From Pseudomonas campi (GTDB lineage: Bacteria > Pseudomonadota > Gammaproteobacteria > Pseudomonadales > Pseudomonadaceae), in contig NZ_CP053697.2 in the NCBI RefSeq assembly GCF_013200955.2, positions 1,674,001 through 1,738,000 on the forward strand: a stretch of DNA of 64,000 nt, in the 5' to 3' direction. Under the pieces are notes generated by a model. It saw only the letters and a program-made list of their open reading frames with translations. It had not been told where the DNA came from and searched no databases. The position numbers and the translations under genes were made by a program. How positions within the stretch are numbered: the first letter of the stretch is position 1; every line of letters begins with the position of its first letter. Shown one piece after another: positions 13,516 through 20,889 of this stretch.

Positions 13516-14754
13516 ATGGCTTTGATCGTACAGAAGTTTGGGGGCACCTCCGTCGGCACCGTCGAGCGTATTCAGCAGGTGGCCGAGAAGGTGAAGAAGT
13601 TCCGCGCAGGTGGCGATGACATCGTCGTCGTGGTTTCCGCCATGAGTGGCGAAACCAACCGCCTGATCGAACTGGCCAAGCAGGTCAGTGACGGTCAGCC
13701 GGTGCCGCGCGAGCTCGACGTGATGGTTTCCACCGGTGAGCAGGTGACCATTGCCCTGCTGGCCATGGCCCTGATCAAACTGGGCGTGCCGGCGGTGTCC
13801 TACACCGGCAACCAGGTGCGCATCCTCACCGACAGCGCCCACACCAAAGCGCGTATTCTGCAGATCGACGACCAGCGCATTCGCGCCGACCTCAAGGCCG
13901 GTCGTGTCGTGGTGGTAGCCGGTTTCCAGGGTGTGGACGAGGAGGGCAATATCACCACCCTCGGTCGTGGCGGTTCCGATACCACCGGTGTGGCACTGGC
14001 GGCGGCGCTGAAAGCCGACGAGTGCCAGATCTACACCGACGTCGATGGTGTCTACACCACCGACCCGCGTGTGGTGCCCAAGGCTCAGCGCCTGGACAAG
14101 ATCACCTTCGAAGAAATGCTGGAAATGGCCAGCCTCGGCTCCAAGGTGCTGCAGATCCGCTCGGTGGAATTCGCCGGCAAATACAACGTCCCGCTGCGCG
14201 TGTTGCACAGCTTTCAGGAGGGGCCAGGCACCCTCATTACCCTTGATGAAGAGGAATCCATGGAACAGCCGATCATCTCCGGCATCGCTTTCAACCGCGA
14301 CGAAGCCAAGCTGACCATCCGTGGCGTGCCGGACATTCCGGGCGTGGCCTTCAAGATCCTCGGTCCGATCAGTGCCGCCAATATCGAAGTGGACATGATC
14401 GTGCAGAACGTGGCGCACGATAACACCACCGACTTCACCTTCACCGTGCACCGCAACGACTACCAGAGCGCCATGGGCGTGCTGGAAAACACCGCGCGCG
14501 AGCTGGGTGCCCGTGAAGTGATCGGCGACACCAATATCGCCAAGGTCTCCATCGTCGGTGTCGGCATGCGTTCCCATGCCGGTGTTGCCAGTCGCATGTT
14601 CGAGGCATTGGCCAAGGAAACCATCAATATCCAGATGATCTCGACCTCGGAAATCAAGGTTTCCGTAGTGATCGAGGAGAAATATCTGGAGCTGGCGGTG
14701 CGCGCGCTGCACACTGCCTTCGAACTGGACGCTCCCGCCCGACAGGGCGAGTGA
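13516..14754 (+). CDS. lysC: Aspartokinase LysC
   Basis: A 412-residue aspartate kinase, first step of the lysine, threonine and methionine pathway. It begins MALIVQKFGGTSVG, the nucleotide-binding KFGGTS motif, and carries two C-terminal ACT domains (about residues 265-400) for lysine/threonine feedback. The ATG at 13516 is chosen because the protein then starts at the family-typical MALIVQKFGG. An in-frame ATG at 14260 (MEQPIISGIAFN) preceded by GAGGAA could start a separate 164-residue regulatory beta subunit, as known for alpha2-beta2 aspartokinases. A strong terminator follows. Confidence 0.97.
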   Translation: MALIVQKFGGTSVGTVERIQQVAEKVKKFRAGGDDIVVVVSAMSGETNRLIELAKQVSDGQPVPRELDVMVSTGEQVTIALLAMALIKLGVPAVSYTGNQVRILTDSAHTKARILQIDDQRIRADLKAGRVVVVAGFQGVDEEGNITTLGRGGSDTTGVALAAALKADECQIYTDVDGVYTTDPRVVPKAQRLDKITFEEMLEMASLGSKVLQIRSVEFAGKYNVPLRVLHSFQEGPGTLITLDEEESMEQPIISGIAFNRDEAKLTIRGVPDIPGVAFKILGPISAANIEVDMIVQNVAHDNTTDFTFTVHRNDYQSAMGVLENTARELGAREVIGDTNIAKVSIVGVGMRSHAGVASRMFEALAKETINIQMISTSEIKVSVVIEEKYLELAVRALHTAFELDAPARQGE

Positions 14755-14764
14755 TGCGTTGCCC

Positions 14765-14800
14765 AAAAGGCGCGGACTAGTCCGCGCCTTTTGTCTTTTT
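14765..14800 (+). terminator. Rho-independent terminator of lysC
   Basis: A perfect 28-bp palindrome (14765-14792, arms beginning AAAAGGCGCGGAC) is followed by GTC and TTTTT. Confidence 0.9.
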
Positions 14801-14813
14801 GAGTGGTGCGGCG

Positions 14814-14842
14814 GAACTTTCCTTTTGCCCGCACTGGTCAAT
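14814..14842 (+). promoter_or_regulatory. Possible AlgU (sigma-22) promoter for csrA
   Basis: GAACTT at 14814-14819 is followed after 18 bases by TCAATA. This resembles GAACTT-N16/17-TCTGA but the spacing is one or two bases long. P. aeruginosa rsmA is reported to use an AlgU-dependent promoter; the match here is only suggestive. Confidence 0.3.
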
Positions 14843-14938
14843 ACTTGAGTGAAGGTTCCGATTAGAGCTTCGCGGGGCTGCCACTATTTTATTTTCTGCA
14901 GACTTGTTGTCCTGAACTAAATCCGTGAGGAGAAAGGA

Positions 14939-15124
14939 ATGCTGATTCTGACTCGCCGGGTCGGAGAGACCCTGATGGTCGGTGATGAAGTGACCGTCAC
15001 TGTGTTAGGCGTGAAAGGTAATCAGGTGCGCATCGGCGTCAACGCTCCGAAGGAAGTTGCCGTGCACCGTGAGGAAATTTACCAACGTATTCAGAAAGAG
15101 AAGGGCGACGAACCAAGCCACTAA
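14939..15124 (+). CDS. csrA: Carbon storage regulator CsrA/RsmA
   Basis: A 61-residue RNA-binding global regulator (rsmA in Pseudomonas). It binds GGA motifs in mRNA leaders and blocks translation, and is titrated by small RNAs of the RsmY/Z type. The sequence starts [20 protein letters not shown] and includes [19 protein letters not shown], essentially invariant in the family. A strong GAGGAGAAAGGA site precedes the ATG. It is monocistronic between the lysC terminator and the tRNA cluster, an order common in gammaproteobacteria. Confidence 0.98.
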   Translation: MLILTRRVGETLMVGDEVTVTVLGVKGNQVRIGVNAPKEVAVHREEIYQRIQKEKGDEPSH

Positions 15125-15143
15125 TTTTTATCGAAATTTTGGC

Positions 15144-15172
15144 TTTGCAAACGGGGAAAACATGGTTATCAT
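15144..15172 (+). promoter_or_regulatory. Promoter of the tRNA-Ser/tRNA-Arg cluster
   Basis: TTTGCA and TATCAT are 17 bp apart, followed by a GC-rich discriminator (GCGCCCCG), typical of stringently controlled stable-RNA promoters. It lies 15 bases before the tRNA-Ser. Confidence 0.55.
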
Positions 15173-15186
15173 GCGCCCCGTGTTGC

Positions 15187-15277
15187 GGAGAGGTGGCCGA
15201 GTGGCCGAAGGCGCTCCCCTGCTAAGGGAGTACACCTCAAAAGGGTGTCGGGGGTTCGAATCCCCCCTTCTCCGCCA
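15187..15277 (+). tRNA. tRNA-Ser(GCT)
   Basis: A 91-base class-II tRNA with an encoded CCA end. Anticodon loop CTGCTAA sits in a CTCCC/GGGAG stem, giving anticodon GCT. The acceptor stem GGAGAGG pairs with CTTCTCC with one wobble. The long variable arm is as expected for tRNA-Ser. Confidence 0.97.
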
Positions 15278-15329
15278 TTATTTAGTGCTGTAGGCGTTGA
15301 TGTTAGATGCCACAGTGCAAGCGTTACAT

Positions 15330-15406
15330 GCACTCATAGCTCAGCTGGATAGAGTACTCGGCTACGAACCGAGCGGTCGGAGGTTCGAATCCTCCTGAGT
15401 GCACCA
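15330..15406 (+). tRNA. tRNA-Arg(ACG), copy 1
   Basis: A 77-base tRNA with CCA. Anticodon loop CTACGAA in a CTCGG/CCGAG stem gives ACG (wobble A edited to inosine). Acceptor GCACTCA pairs with TGAGTGC. First of three identical copies. Confidence 0.97.
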
Positions 15407-15478
15407 AATTGAAATGGCTTGCAGTGATGCAGGCCATTTTGTTTCAGCCAGCGGTGATCTGGTTAAAAAGCGCCATTT

Positions 15479-15555
15479 GCACTCATAGCTCAGCTGGATA
15501 GAGTACTCGGCTACGAACCGAGCGGTCGGAGGTTCGAATCCTCCTGAGTGCACCA
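15479..15555 (+). tRNA. tRNA-Arg(ACG), copy 2
   Basis: Identical in all 77 bases to copy 1, exactly 149 bp downstream. Confidence 0.97.
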
Positions 15556-15627
15556 AATTGAAATGGCTTGCAGTGATGCAGGCCATTTTGTTTCAGCCAG
15601 CGGTGATCTGGTTAAAAAGCGCCATTT

Positions 15628-15704
15628 GCACTCATAGCTCAGCTGGATAGAGTACTCGGCTACGAACCGAGCGGTCGGAGGTTCGAATCCTCCTGAGTGC
15701 ACCA
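15628..15704 (+). tRNA. tRNA-Arg(ACG), copy 3
   Basis: Identical to copies 1 and 2, again 149 bp further on. A terminator follows after six bases. Confidence 0.97.
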
Positions 15705-15710
15705 AACACC

Positions 15711-15738
15711 AAAAAGCCCGCATTTATGCGGGCTTTTT
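15711..15738. terminator. Bidirectional terminator between the tRNA cluster and the DUF4124 gene
   Basis: AAAAAGCCCGCA and TGCGGGCTTTTT form a perfect 12-bp stem with a TTTA loop. A-run and T-run on the two sides let it serve the tRNAs (+) and the convergent gene (-). Confidence 0.9.
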
Positions 15739-15743
15739 GCTTT

Positions 15744-16256
15744 TCAGCGTTTGCCCTTCACGCAGCCGCCTTCATCGAACGTCACCTGGCGTCGATTGCC
15801 ATCCGTATCCGTGTATTGATAACGGGTTTGGCCATCCTGGGTGGTGACCTTGTCCGGCTTACCCAGGCTGCTTTCCACGTCGCTCTGGGTCATGCCGCTG
15901 CGCACCTGCTGACGGATGATGGCGTTGCGTCGCTCGCTGCCGATGACCCGATTGCCGCAACCGTCCTGCTTCTCGCCTGTGACAAGCACCTGCATGCTGC
16001 TGCTTTTATCACTCTTGCTGCTCTGGCTCTTGCTGGTCTGGCTCTTGCTGGTCTTGGCCAATGGCACCGGCTTGCCTTGGCCTGGGGTTGGATTGTCGGC
16101 GCTCTGCAGCGCCTGGCTGGTATCTAGCGGGCAGCCGTTGCGGGTGTAGGTGATATGGCCACTGGCATCCTCGCAGCGAAACACGGTCGAGGCGAGTGAG
16201 TCTTGGTTAGGGGAGAGTAGGGCTGCGCAAAATCCTGCGCATATCAGTCGTAGCAT
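15744..16256 (-). CDS. Exported DUF4124-domain protein
   Basis: A 170-residue protein of unknown function. It has a signal peptide (MLRLICAGFCAALL, likely cut near SLA-ST) and a DUF4124 segment (VFRCEDASGHITYTRNGCPL, about residues 24-45). A low-complexity Ser/Lys linker (SKSQTSKSQSSKSDKSSS) follows, then a C-terminal half with QVRSGMTQSDVESSLGKPDK, a pattern like the SmpA/OmlA-type outer-membrane small domains. Probably periplasmic. It is convergent with the tRNA-Arg cluster and divergent from mgtE, about 320 bp away. GGAGGACGCC lies upstream of its ATG. Confidence 0.85.
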   Translation of the reverse strand: MLRLICAGFCAALLSPNQDSLASTVFRCEDASGHITYTRNGCPLDTSQALQSADNPTPGQGKPVPLAKTSKSQTSKSQSSKSDKSSSMQVLVTGEKQDGCGNRVIGSERRNAIIRQQVRSGMTQSDVESSLGKPDKVTTQDGQTRYQYTDTDGNRRQVTFDEGGCVKGKR

Positions 16257-16574
16257 AAGGCGTCCTCCTTGACGTTACTGGGCAAGCCTAGTCGCGGTGG
16301 TTCAATGCGCCAGTGGTGTCTTGTGACGCACTGCAAACGTCAGAGCCAAGCCTGTAATCGCTACTGAGGTATGTGATGCAAGCGCTTGTTCTTGCCGCGA
16401 TTTTGTCGCCTGTCGGGCTGGCTGGAGTGCTATCATTGTTGTGTCAGCCCCGCCGGGGCTTGTGGATTCCCACCATGGACTTACCCAGTAGTTACTCAAA
16501 ACCCCGATTGCCCAATCGCGTATTGACTGATTGATCCCCGTGGCGTGCTCTGCTGCTGGGGTGGAGCGCGCCAT
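16257..16574 (+). promoter_or_regulatory. Intergenic region and leader of mgtE
   Basis: This 318-bp divergent gap holds no gene I can support. TATCAT at 16431-16436 is a likely -10 for mgtE without a good -35. The resulting leader of about 130 bases has a small hairpin (AGCCCC-GCC-GGGGCT, 16446-16460). I do not see the layout of a magnesium M-box or other known riboswitch, but a control role of the leader is possible. Confidence 0.35.
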
Positions 16575-18017
16575 ATGACTGAAGTAGAAGCCAAAAAGCC
16601 GCAAGAGAGCATGCAGGACCGCCTGGCGCAGGTGGTTGAACTGCTGCATCGGCACAAGCTGGTCGAAGGCCTGGCGCATCGCCAGGAAGGCCAGCACCGG
16701 GACCTGGTGGAAAACCTGGTTCATCGGCAAAACCTCGCCGAGTTGCAGCGCAAGCTTGATGAGCTGCACTCGGCCGACGTCGCCCATATCCTTGAAGCCC
16801 TGCCACTCAATGAGCGCCTGACCGTCTGGCAACTGGTCAAGGCTGAGCGCGACGGCGACATCCTCCTCGAAGTTTCCGATGCTGTCCGTGAGTCGCTGAT
16901 CGCGGACATGGATGATCACGAGATCCTTGCGGCTGCCCGCGAAATGGATGCGGACGAGCTGGCGGATCTGGCTCCCGAACTGCCGCGTGATGTTGTGCTC
17001 GAGCTGATGGAGTCCCTCGATGCGCAACAGCGCGAGCGCGTGCGCTCGGCGTTGTCCTACGAGGAGGATCAGGTCGGCGCCCTGATGGACTTCGAGATGG
17101 TCACCATTCGCGAGGATGTCAGTCTCGAAGTGGTGCTGCGTTATCTGCGGCGCCTCAAGGAGCTGCCAGGCCATACCGACAAATTATTCGTGGTCGACTA
17201 TGACGGCATCCTCAAGGGTGTGTTGCCGATCAAGCGCCTGCTGGTCAATGACCCGGAAAAGCAGGTCGGCGAGATCATGGCCAGCGACCCGGTCAGCTTC
17301 GGTCCGGATGAGGATGCCTATGATGCTGCGCAGGCTTTCGAGCGTTACGACCTGGTTTCTGCTCCCGTAGTCGATGGCTCTGGCAAGTTGATCGGTCGTC
17401 TGACCATCGACGAGATGGTCGACCTTATCCGTGAGGAGAGTGAGACCGAAGTGCTCAACATGGCCGGTCTGCGCGAGGAGGAAGACCTGTTCGCGTCGGT
17501 GTGGAAGTCGCTTGGCAACCGCTGGTCCTGGCTGGCGATCAACCTGATCACCGCTTTTTTTGCCTCACGGGTGATCGGTCTGTTCGAGGGTTCGATCGAG
17601 AAGTTGGTGGCGCTCGCGGCGCTGATGCCGATTGTGGCGGGTATCGGGGGGAACTCGGGTAATCAGACCATCACCATGATCGTGCGCGCCATGGCGCTGG
17701 ATCAGGTGGGCACCGGCAATACCTCCCGCCTGGTGCGCAAGGAGCTCGGGGTGGCGCTGGTTAATGGCCTGGTCTGGGGCGGTGTTATCGGCGTGGTGGC
17801 TTTCCTGCTGTATGACAGCTGGTCTCTGGGCGTGGTGATGACTGGGGCGATGACGCTGAATCTGCTCCTGGCTGCGCTGATGGGTGTGCTGATTCCGATG
17901 ACGCTGGTGCGCCTGGGGCGTGATCCGGCGATAGGTGCCAGTGTGATGATCACAGCGATGACCGACAGCGGCGGTTTCTTCATCTTCCTGGGCTTGGCCA
18001 CGATTTTCCTGCTGTAG
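16575..18017 (+). CDS. mgtE: Magnesium transporter MgtE
   Basis: A 480-residue inner-membrane magnesium channel/transporter. Order: cytosolic MgtE_N helical domain (about residues 40-140), two CBS domains (about 145-270) that gate by sensing magnesium, a plug helix, and five C-terminal membrane helices (about 310-480) with the family motif GIGGNSGNQTITMIVRA. The ATG at 16575 (MTEVEAKKPQES) is chosen over an upstream in-frame start because GGGGTGGAG precedes it. In P. aeruginosa, MgtE is linked to virulence control through the Rsm system, notable because csrA/rsmA is 1.5 kb upstream; that is literature knowledge, not visible here. Confidence 0.96.
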   Translation: MTEVEAKKPQESMQDRLAQVVELLHRHKLVEGLAHRQEGQHRDLVENLVHRQNLAELQRKLDELHSADVAHILEALPLNERLTVWQLVKAERDGDILLEVSDAVRESLIADMDDHEILAAAREMDADELADLAPELPRDVVLELMESLDAQQRERVRSALSYEEDQVGALMDFEMVTIREDVSLEVVLRYLRRLKELPGHTDKLFVVDYDGILKGVLPIKRLLVNDPEKQVGEIMASDPVSFGPDEDAYDAAQAFERYDLVSAPVVDGSGKLIGRLTIDEMVDLIREESETEVLNMAGLREEEDLFASVWKSLGNRWSWLAINLITAFFASRVIGLFEGSIEKLVALAALMPIVAGIGGNSGNQTITMIVRAMALDQVGTGNTSRLVRKELGVALVNGLVWGGVIGVVAFLLYDSWSLGVVMTGAMTLNLLLAALMGVLIPMTLVRLGRDPAIGASVMITAMTDSGGFFIFLGLATIFLL

Positions 18018-18030
18018 TCCGCCGCAATAG

Positions 18031-18055
18031 AAAAGCCGCCTGCGGGCGGCTTTTT
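18031..18055 (+). terminator. Terminator of mgtE
   Basis: AAAAGCCGCC-TGCG-GGCGGCTTTTT hairpin with T-run, 13 bases after the mgtE stop. Confidence 0.88.
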
Positions 18056-18065
18056 CATGGGCATG

Positions 18066-18093
18066 AAAAAGCCGGCGATCAAGCCGGCTTTTT
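18066..18093. terminator. Second terminator, between mgtE and amrZ
   Basis: AAAAAGCCGGC and GCCGGCTTTTT form a stem around GATCAA. It lies ten bases after the first terminator and probably ends amrZ transcripts from the other strand. Confidence 0.85.
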
Positions 18094-18104
18094 CGGTTTA
18101 TGGC

Positions 18105-18431
18105 TTATGCCTGTTCGGCAGCCAACTCAGCATCGTGGGCGATCAGGGCAACCAGGGCATTCTGCTGACGGTGCGATAGCTGACGGAAACGCTGCAGCAG
18201 TTCGCGCTCGTGCAGGGAAAGCTCCGGGCTGTCCAGGCGCAGGCCTTGGTCATCTCCCAGTACGCCTTCCTGCAGCAGGGTCTGCTCCAGGCGGGCGATG
18301 ATTTCCGAGTTCATGCTGCGATGATGGTTGCGTGCCACGTCAGCGATGCGCTCGCGCATGCCGTCGGGGAGACGAACCACAAACTTGTCAGCCGTGCGGC
18401 TGGAATAGAGAGCTTGTTTCATAGGGCGCAT
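18105..18431 (-). CDS. amrZ: Ribbon-helix-helix regulator AmrZ (AlgZ)
   Basis: A 108-residue Arc/MetJ-type DNA-binding protein. The RHH core is residues about 12-60 ([20 protein letters not shown], then [16 protein letters not shown]). The C-terminal helix region ([20 protein letters not shown]) matches the tetramerisation part of AmrZ as I remember it from P. aeruginosa. AmrZ activates algD and twitching motility, represses fleQ and affects c-di-GMP genes. The assignment is by near-identical sequence recalled, not by search. Upstream on the same strand there is a good candidate AlgU promoter, in line with known AlgU control of algZ. Confidence 0.88.
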   Translation of the reverse strand: MRPMKQALYSSRTADKFVVRLPDGMRERIADVARNHHRSMNSEIIARLEQTLLQEGVLGDDQGLRLDSPELSLHERELLQRFRQLSHRQQNALVALIAHDAELAAEQA

Positions 18432-18491
18432 ACATTAAACCGGTTAGTTCAGGAAAGCGATGCTGGCATTGGGCTATGCGATTGTTACTGC

Positions 18492-18518
18492 TCTGACTGC
18501 GTTTGGCACTAGCCGTTC
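18492..18518 (-). promoter_or_regulatory. Candidate AlgU (sigma-22) promoter of amrZ
   Basis: On the minus strand GAACGG (18518-18513) is separated by exactly 16 bases from TCAGA (18496-18492), close to the AlgU consensus GAACTT-N16-TCTGA. The predicted start gives a leader of about 50 bases before the amrZ ATG. Confidence 0.5.
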
Positions 18519-18671
18519 ACCGTCTCATCGACATTTCGTTAGTGGGTCGATTATTTGACGCCAATTGCGTGTCAGATTTTGCCTCCGGATGCAGGCTCAT
18601 TGCCAGCACCAGTTGTCTGAAATGCGTGCCACTATGCAAAACGATCGTACCAGTATCTCCCGGGTGCCGAG

Positions 18672-19151
18672 CTAGAGCGGCGCTTTCAGATTGAGGGCAA
18701 GGCTTATGCCGTGTTCCGCGAAGCCCAGGTCCTGATAGAAATGATGGGCGGCCTGGCGCGATGCCGCGCTCGATAATCCGACTTTGTAGCAACCCCAGAG
18801 GGTTGCCTGGTCGATCGCATTGAGCATCAGAGCTCTGCCTATCCCGCGACCGCGTTGTTCACTGTCTACGACCATGTCCTCGATGATTGCCGAGCGGGCG
18901 AAGCCATGGGCGAGGTGCTCGATCAGGTGCAGTGTGCAGGTCCCCAGCAGCAGGTTGTCCCGTTCTGCCACCAGGACTTCGCGGTTGGCTCTTGGGTTCA
19001 GGTGCTGTGCAAGCCTGATGCTGTCTGCCGCCGGCTCATCGTGGCCGAGCTGCTTGAGCAAACTGACCAGTCGGCTGGCGTCGCTGGGTCGGGCGCGGCG
19101 AATTTTAAGATCGCAGTCCGTGGTTTTGCTGTGGGAGGAATGACTCGGCAT
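18672..19151 (-). CDS. GNAT-family N-acetyltransferase
   Basis: A 159-residue acetyl-CoA-dependent acetyltransferase of unknown substrate. It has the GNAT motif A (IEDMVVDSEQRGRGIGRALM, with the Q/RxxGxG/A loop) around residues 90-110 and the motif B end HHFYQDLGFAEHG. The N-terminus DLKIRRARPSDASRLVSLLK is typical. I start it at the ATG at 19151 (MPSHSSHSK); an in-frame ATG 45 bases upstream lacks family-like sequence and neither has a strong ribosome site. It lies between amrZ (240 bp away, same strand) and tRNA-Arg(CCT). Confidence 0.85.
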   Translation of the reverse strand: MPSHSSHSKTTDCDLKIRRARPSDASRLVSLLKQLGHDEPAADSIRLAQHLNPRANREVLVAERDNLLLGTCTLHLIEHLAHGFARSAIIEDMVVDSEQRGRGIGRALMLNAIDQATLWGCYKVGLSSAASRQAAHHFYQDLGFAEHGISLALNLKAPL

Positions 19152-19189
19152 GCTGGGTACCTGCTGATGAGTAAAACAGGGTCTACGGC

Positions 19190-19218
19190 ATGACAAATCC
19201 AGGCATGCCCGTTAACAT
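19190..19218 (+). promoter_or_regulatory. Promoter of tRNA-Arg(CCT)
   Basis: ATGACA and TAACAT at 17-bp spacing, then a GC-rich discriminator (GCGGGCCCG), about 40 bases before the tRNA. Confidence 0.45.
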
Positions 19219-19259
19219 GCGGGCCCGTCAAAGGTGGCTCAGCTTGCCGCTTCTTACAG

Positions 19260-19336
19260 GTCCCAGTAGCTCAATTGGATAGAGCATCCCCCTCCTAAGG
19301 GGAAGGTTGGTGGTTCGAACCCACTCTGGGACGCCA
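19260..19336 (+). tRNA. tRNA-Arg(CCT)
   Basis: A 77-base tRNA with encoded CCA. Anticodon loop CTCCTAA in a TCCCC/GGGGA stem gives CCT. Acceptor GTCCCAG pairs with CTGGGAC. No integrase or repeated tRNA 3' end is found nearby, so no island uses it here. Confidence 0.96.
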
Positions 19337-19451
19337 TTTGACTCAACGGCTGCAGAATCTGTGTTGATGATTCTGGCCTGTCGTGCCAATCCCTTCTTTT
19401 CGTTAAGTGCGCTGTTCCAGCGTCTACCGGGCATTCGTCTGTTCGACTGCC

Positions 19452-19853
19452 TCAGGCATCCCGCAAGAGGTCGTGGGCGTTGAGCAGTTCGTAGGCAATC
19501 TCCGGGTGTTTCTCCAGCCCGCGCCGAATTGCAGCCGGGATCGATTGGCGGGTTTTGCGGCACAGTCCGGGCAGTTCATCGAGCTTGATTGCGATGCCAC
19601 GCATGCTGCGGACTTCGTTGAAGCCAGGGGCGACTTCCAGGTGGATGCCTAGCTGTTCATGGAGGCGCCGCTGCAGATGCTCGAGATCATTGAGGTCGGC
19701 AATGTTTTCCAGCCGATCGAGCAGGCGCTTCTCCTCAGTACGGGTCAGGAGGAGGATGCGCAGATCGGCGCCGGGCGTATCCAGCAGATCGTCACGTCCA
19801 CAGTTACAGGCACCGGGCGGACAAGGTTGGCGAACTTGGACAGGGGAGGTCAT
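19452..19853 (-). CDS. Conserved-looking hypothetical protein with N-terminal Cys cluster
   Basis: A 133-residue soluble protein I do not recognise. Residues about 11-19 carry a cysteine cluster (CPPGACNCGRDDLL), followed by a mostly helical, charged body (LTRTEEKRLLDRLENIADLN) and a Leu/Glu-rich end. No signal peptide or membrane segment. The cysteine spacing could hold a metal, but there are only three cysteines close together. It is convergent with tRNA-Arg(CCT) and divergent from ogt. Codon use looks native. Confidence 0.7.
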   Translation of the reverse strand: MTSPVQVRQPCPPGACNCGRDDLLDTPGADLRILLLTRTEEKRLLDRLENIADLNDLEHLQRRLHEQLGIHLEVAPGFNEVRSMRGIAIKLDELPGLCRKTRQSIPAAIRRGLEKHPEIAYELLNAHDLLRDA

Positions 19854-19973
19854 GGTGTTCGATCATAGCCATGCGGCGGCCCGCTTGCCTATCGGTTGGG
19901 CGCCGCTGCTCGTCAGGTATTACGGGCGGTATCGCCATTAATTGCAATCAAGTGCCCGACAGCATGAGGCCCT

Positions 19974-20510
19974 ATGCCGAGAACAACTGATCAGGAAGCG
20001 GTCTGCGGCGATCTGCTCGATTCCCCGCTGGGGCCGATGCTGGCTTTGCTGAATGAGCAGGGCGCGTTGCTGCGTCTGGATTTTTTGCCTGACAATCAGG
20101 TGCCCGCGCAGTGGCACGGTTATACCTGGCAGCGTGATACGGCCGCCGTGGCGCCAGTGGCCCGGCAACTTGACGAATACTTCGCCGGTCAGCGGCGGGT
20201 CTTCGATCTGCCTCTGGCGCCGCGTGGTACGCCTTATCAGCATGAGGCCTGGCGCCATCTGCGCCAGGTGCCTTACGGCGTGACCCTGACCTACGCCGAG
20301 CTGGGCATGCGCTTGTTGCCACACAAGACCTCGGCTCGGGCCATCGGTCGGGCCAACGCGCTCAACCCGATCTCGATCATCGTGCCGTGCCACCGCATCA
20401 TAGGTGCCGATGGCAGTTTGACCGGCTATGCCGGCGGACTGCAGCGCAAGCTGGCCTTGCTGGAGTTGGAAGGTGTGCACACGGCTGCGCGTCAGCAGGT
20501 GCTGCTCTGA
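19974..20510 (+). CDS. ogt: Methylated-DNA--protein-cysteine methyltransferase (Ogt type)
   Basis: A 178-residue suicide DNA repair protein that takes the methyl or alkyl group from O6-alkylguanine. The acceptor cysteine is C139 in ISIIVPCHRIIGADG, preceded by the recognition-helix region RAIGRANALNP. An N-terminal Ogt-like ribonuclease-H-fold half is present and there is no Ada regulatory domain, so this is the constitutive Ogt form. It is monocistronic, with no visible Ada box. The 289 bp after it hold no gene, only a tRNA terminator at the far end. Confidence 0.93.
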   Translation: MPRTTDQEAVCGDLLDSPLGPMLALLNEQGALLRLDFLPDNQVPAQWHGYTWQRDTAAVAPVARQLDEYFAGQRRVFDLPLAPRGTPYQHEAWRHLRQVPYGVTLTYAELGMRLLPHKTSARAIGRANALNPISIIVPCHRIIGADGSLTGYAGGLQRKLALLELEGVHTAARQQVLL

Positions 20511-20728
20511 GAGCCTGTCTCGCAAAGATCTGAAGTGCTCATAAGGTGCTCTGATGCACCCCGACTCGCCCTTCGTGATTGGCGCGCCACGCAGTTTTAC
20601 CATTCCGCTCTTAACGGGTTAAGCGGGGGCTGGCGTTGGGCTTGCTGGTTGCCCGGGTGCTGGTAGATGCCCGCTAAGCGCGCCTGGGGTTCAGTGGGTA
20701 AGTGCGGCGCAGCCTGTGCGGCAGAAAC
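20511..20728. other. Gene-free stretch after ogt
   Basis: I see no coding sequence here. It opens with GAGCCTGTCTCGCAAAGATCT, starting right at the ogt stop, which resembles one arm of the 142-bp hairpin elements, but the middle stem, apex and second arm are absent. It could be a decayed remnant. Confidence 0.4.
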
Positions 20729-20757
20729 AACAAAGCCCGCACTAGGCGGGCTTTGTT
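20729..20757 (-). terminator. Terminator of tRNA-Pro(CGG)
   Basis: AACAAAGCCCGC and GCGGGCTTTGTT form a perfect 12-bp stem with a five-base loop. On the minus strand it is followed by a T-rich stretch (TTTGTTGTTT). Confidence 0.8.
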
Positions 20758-20799
20758 GTGAGGTTTATAGACTGCTTTAGGCAGCTATAAATCGGGATT

Positions 20800-20876
20800 T
20801 GGTCGGAGCGACAGGATTCGAACCTGCGACCTTCTCGTCCCGAACGAGACGCGCTACCAAGCTGCGCTACGCTCCG
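20800..20876 (-). tRNA. tRNA-Pro(CGG)
   Basis: A 77-base tRNA with CCA on the minus strand. Anticodon loop TTCGGGA in a TCTCG/CGAGA stem gives CGG. Acceptor CGGAGCG pairs with CGCTCCG. Confidence 0.96.
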
Positions 20877-20889
20877 TTCAATGGCGCGC

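Larger units (their letters stand above)
15330..15704 (+). repeat. Perfect 149-bp tandem repeat of tRNA-Arg plus spacer
   Basis: Three identical 77-base tRNA genes are separated by two identical 72-base spacers (15407-15478 and 15556-15627). Identity of the non-coding spacers shows recent unequal duplication or ongoing gene conversion. Confidence 0.95.

Noticed and set aside
15057..15293. Reading frames running through the tRNA-Ser gene and the tRNA-Arg repeats
   Set aside because: They translate tRNA sequence (for example repeated VHSGGFEPPTARF on the minus strand) and are artefacts.
15330..15704. CRISPR-like look of regularly spaced repeats
   Set aside because: The repeats are full tRNA-Arg genes, the spacers are identical, and no cas genes are present.
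16437..16574. Magnesium riboswitch (M-box) before mgtE
   Set aside because: Only one short hairpin is evident and the characteristic multi-helix layout and terminator are not seen.
19260..19336. tRNA-Arg(CCT) as an attachment site of an integrated element
   Set aside because: No integrase, no duplicated tRNA 3' end, and flanking genes look like core genes.
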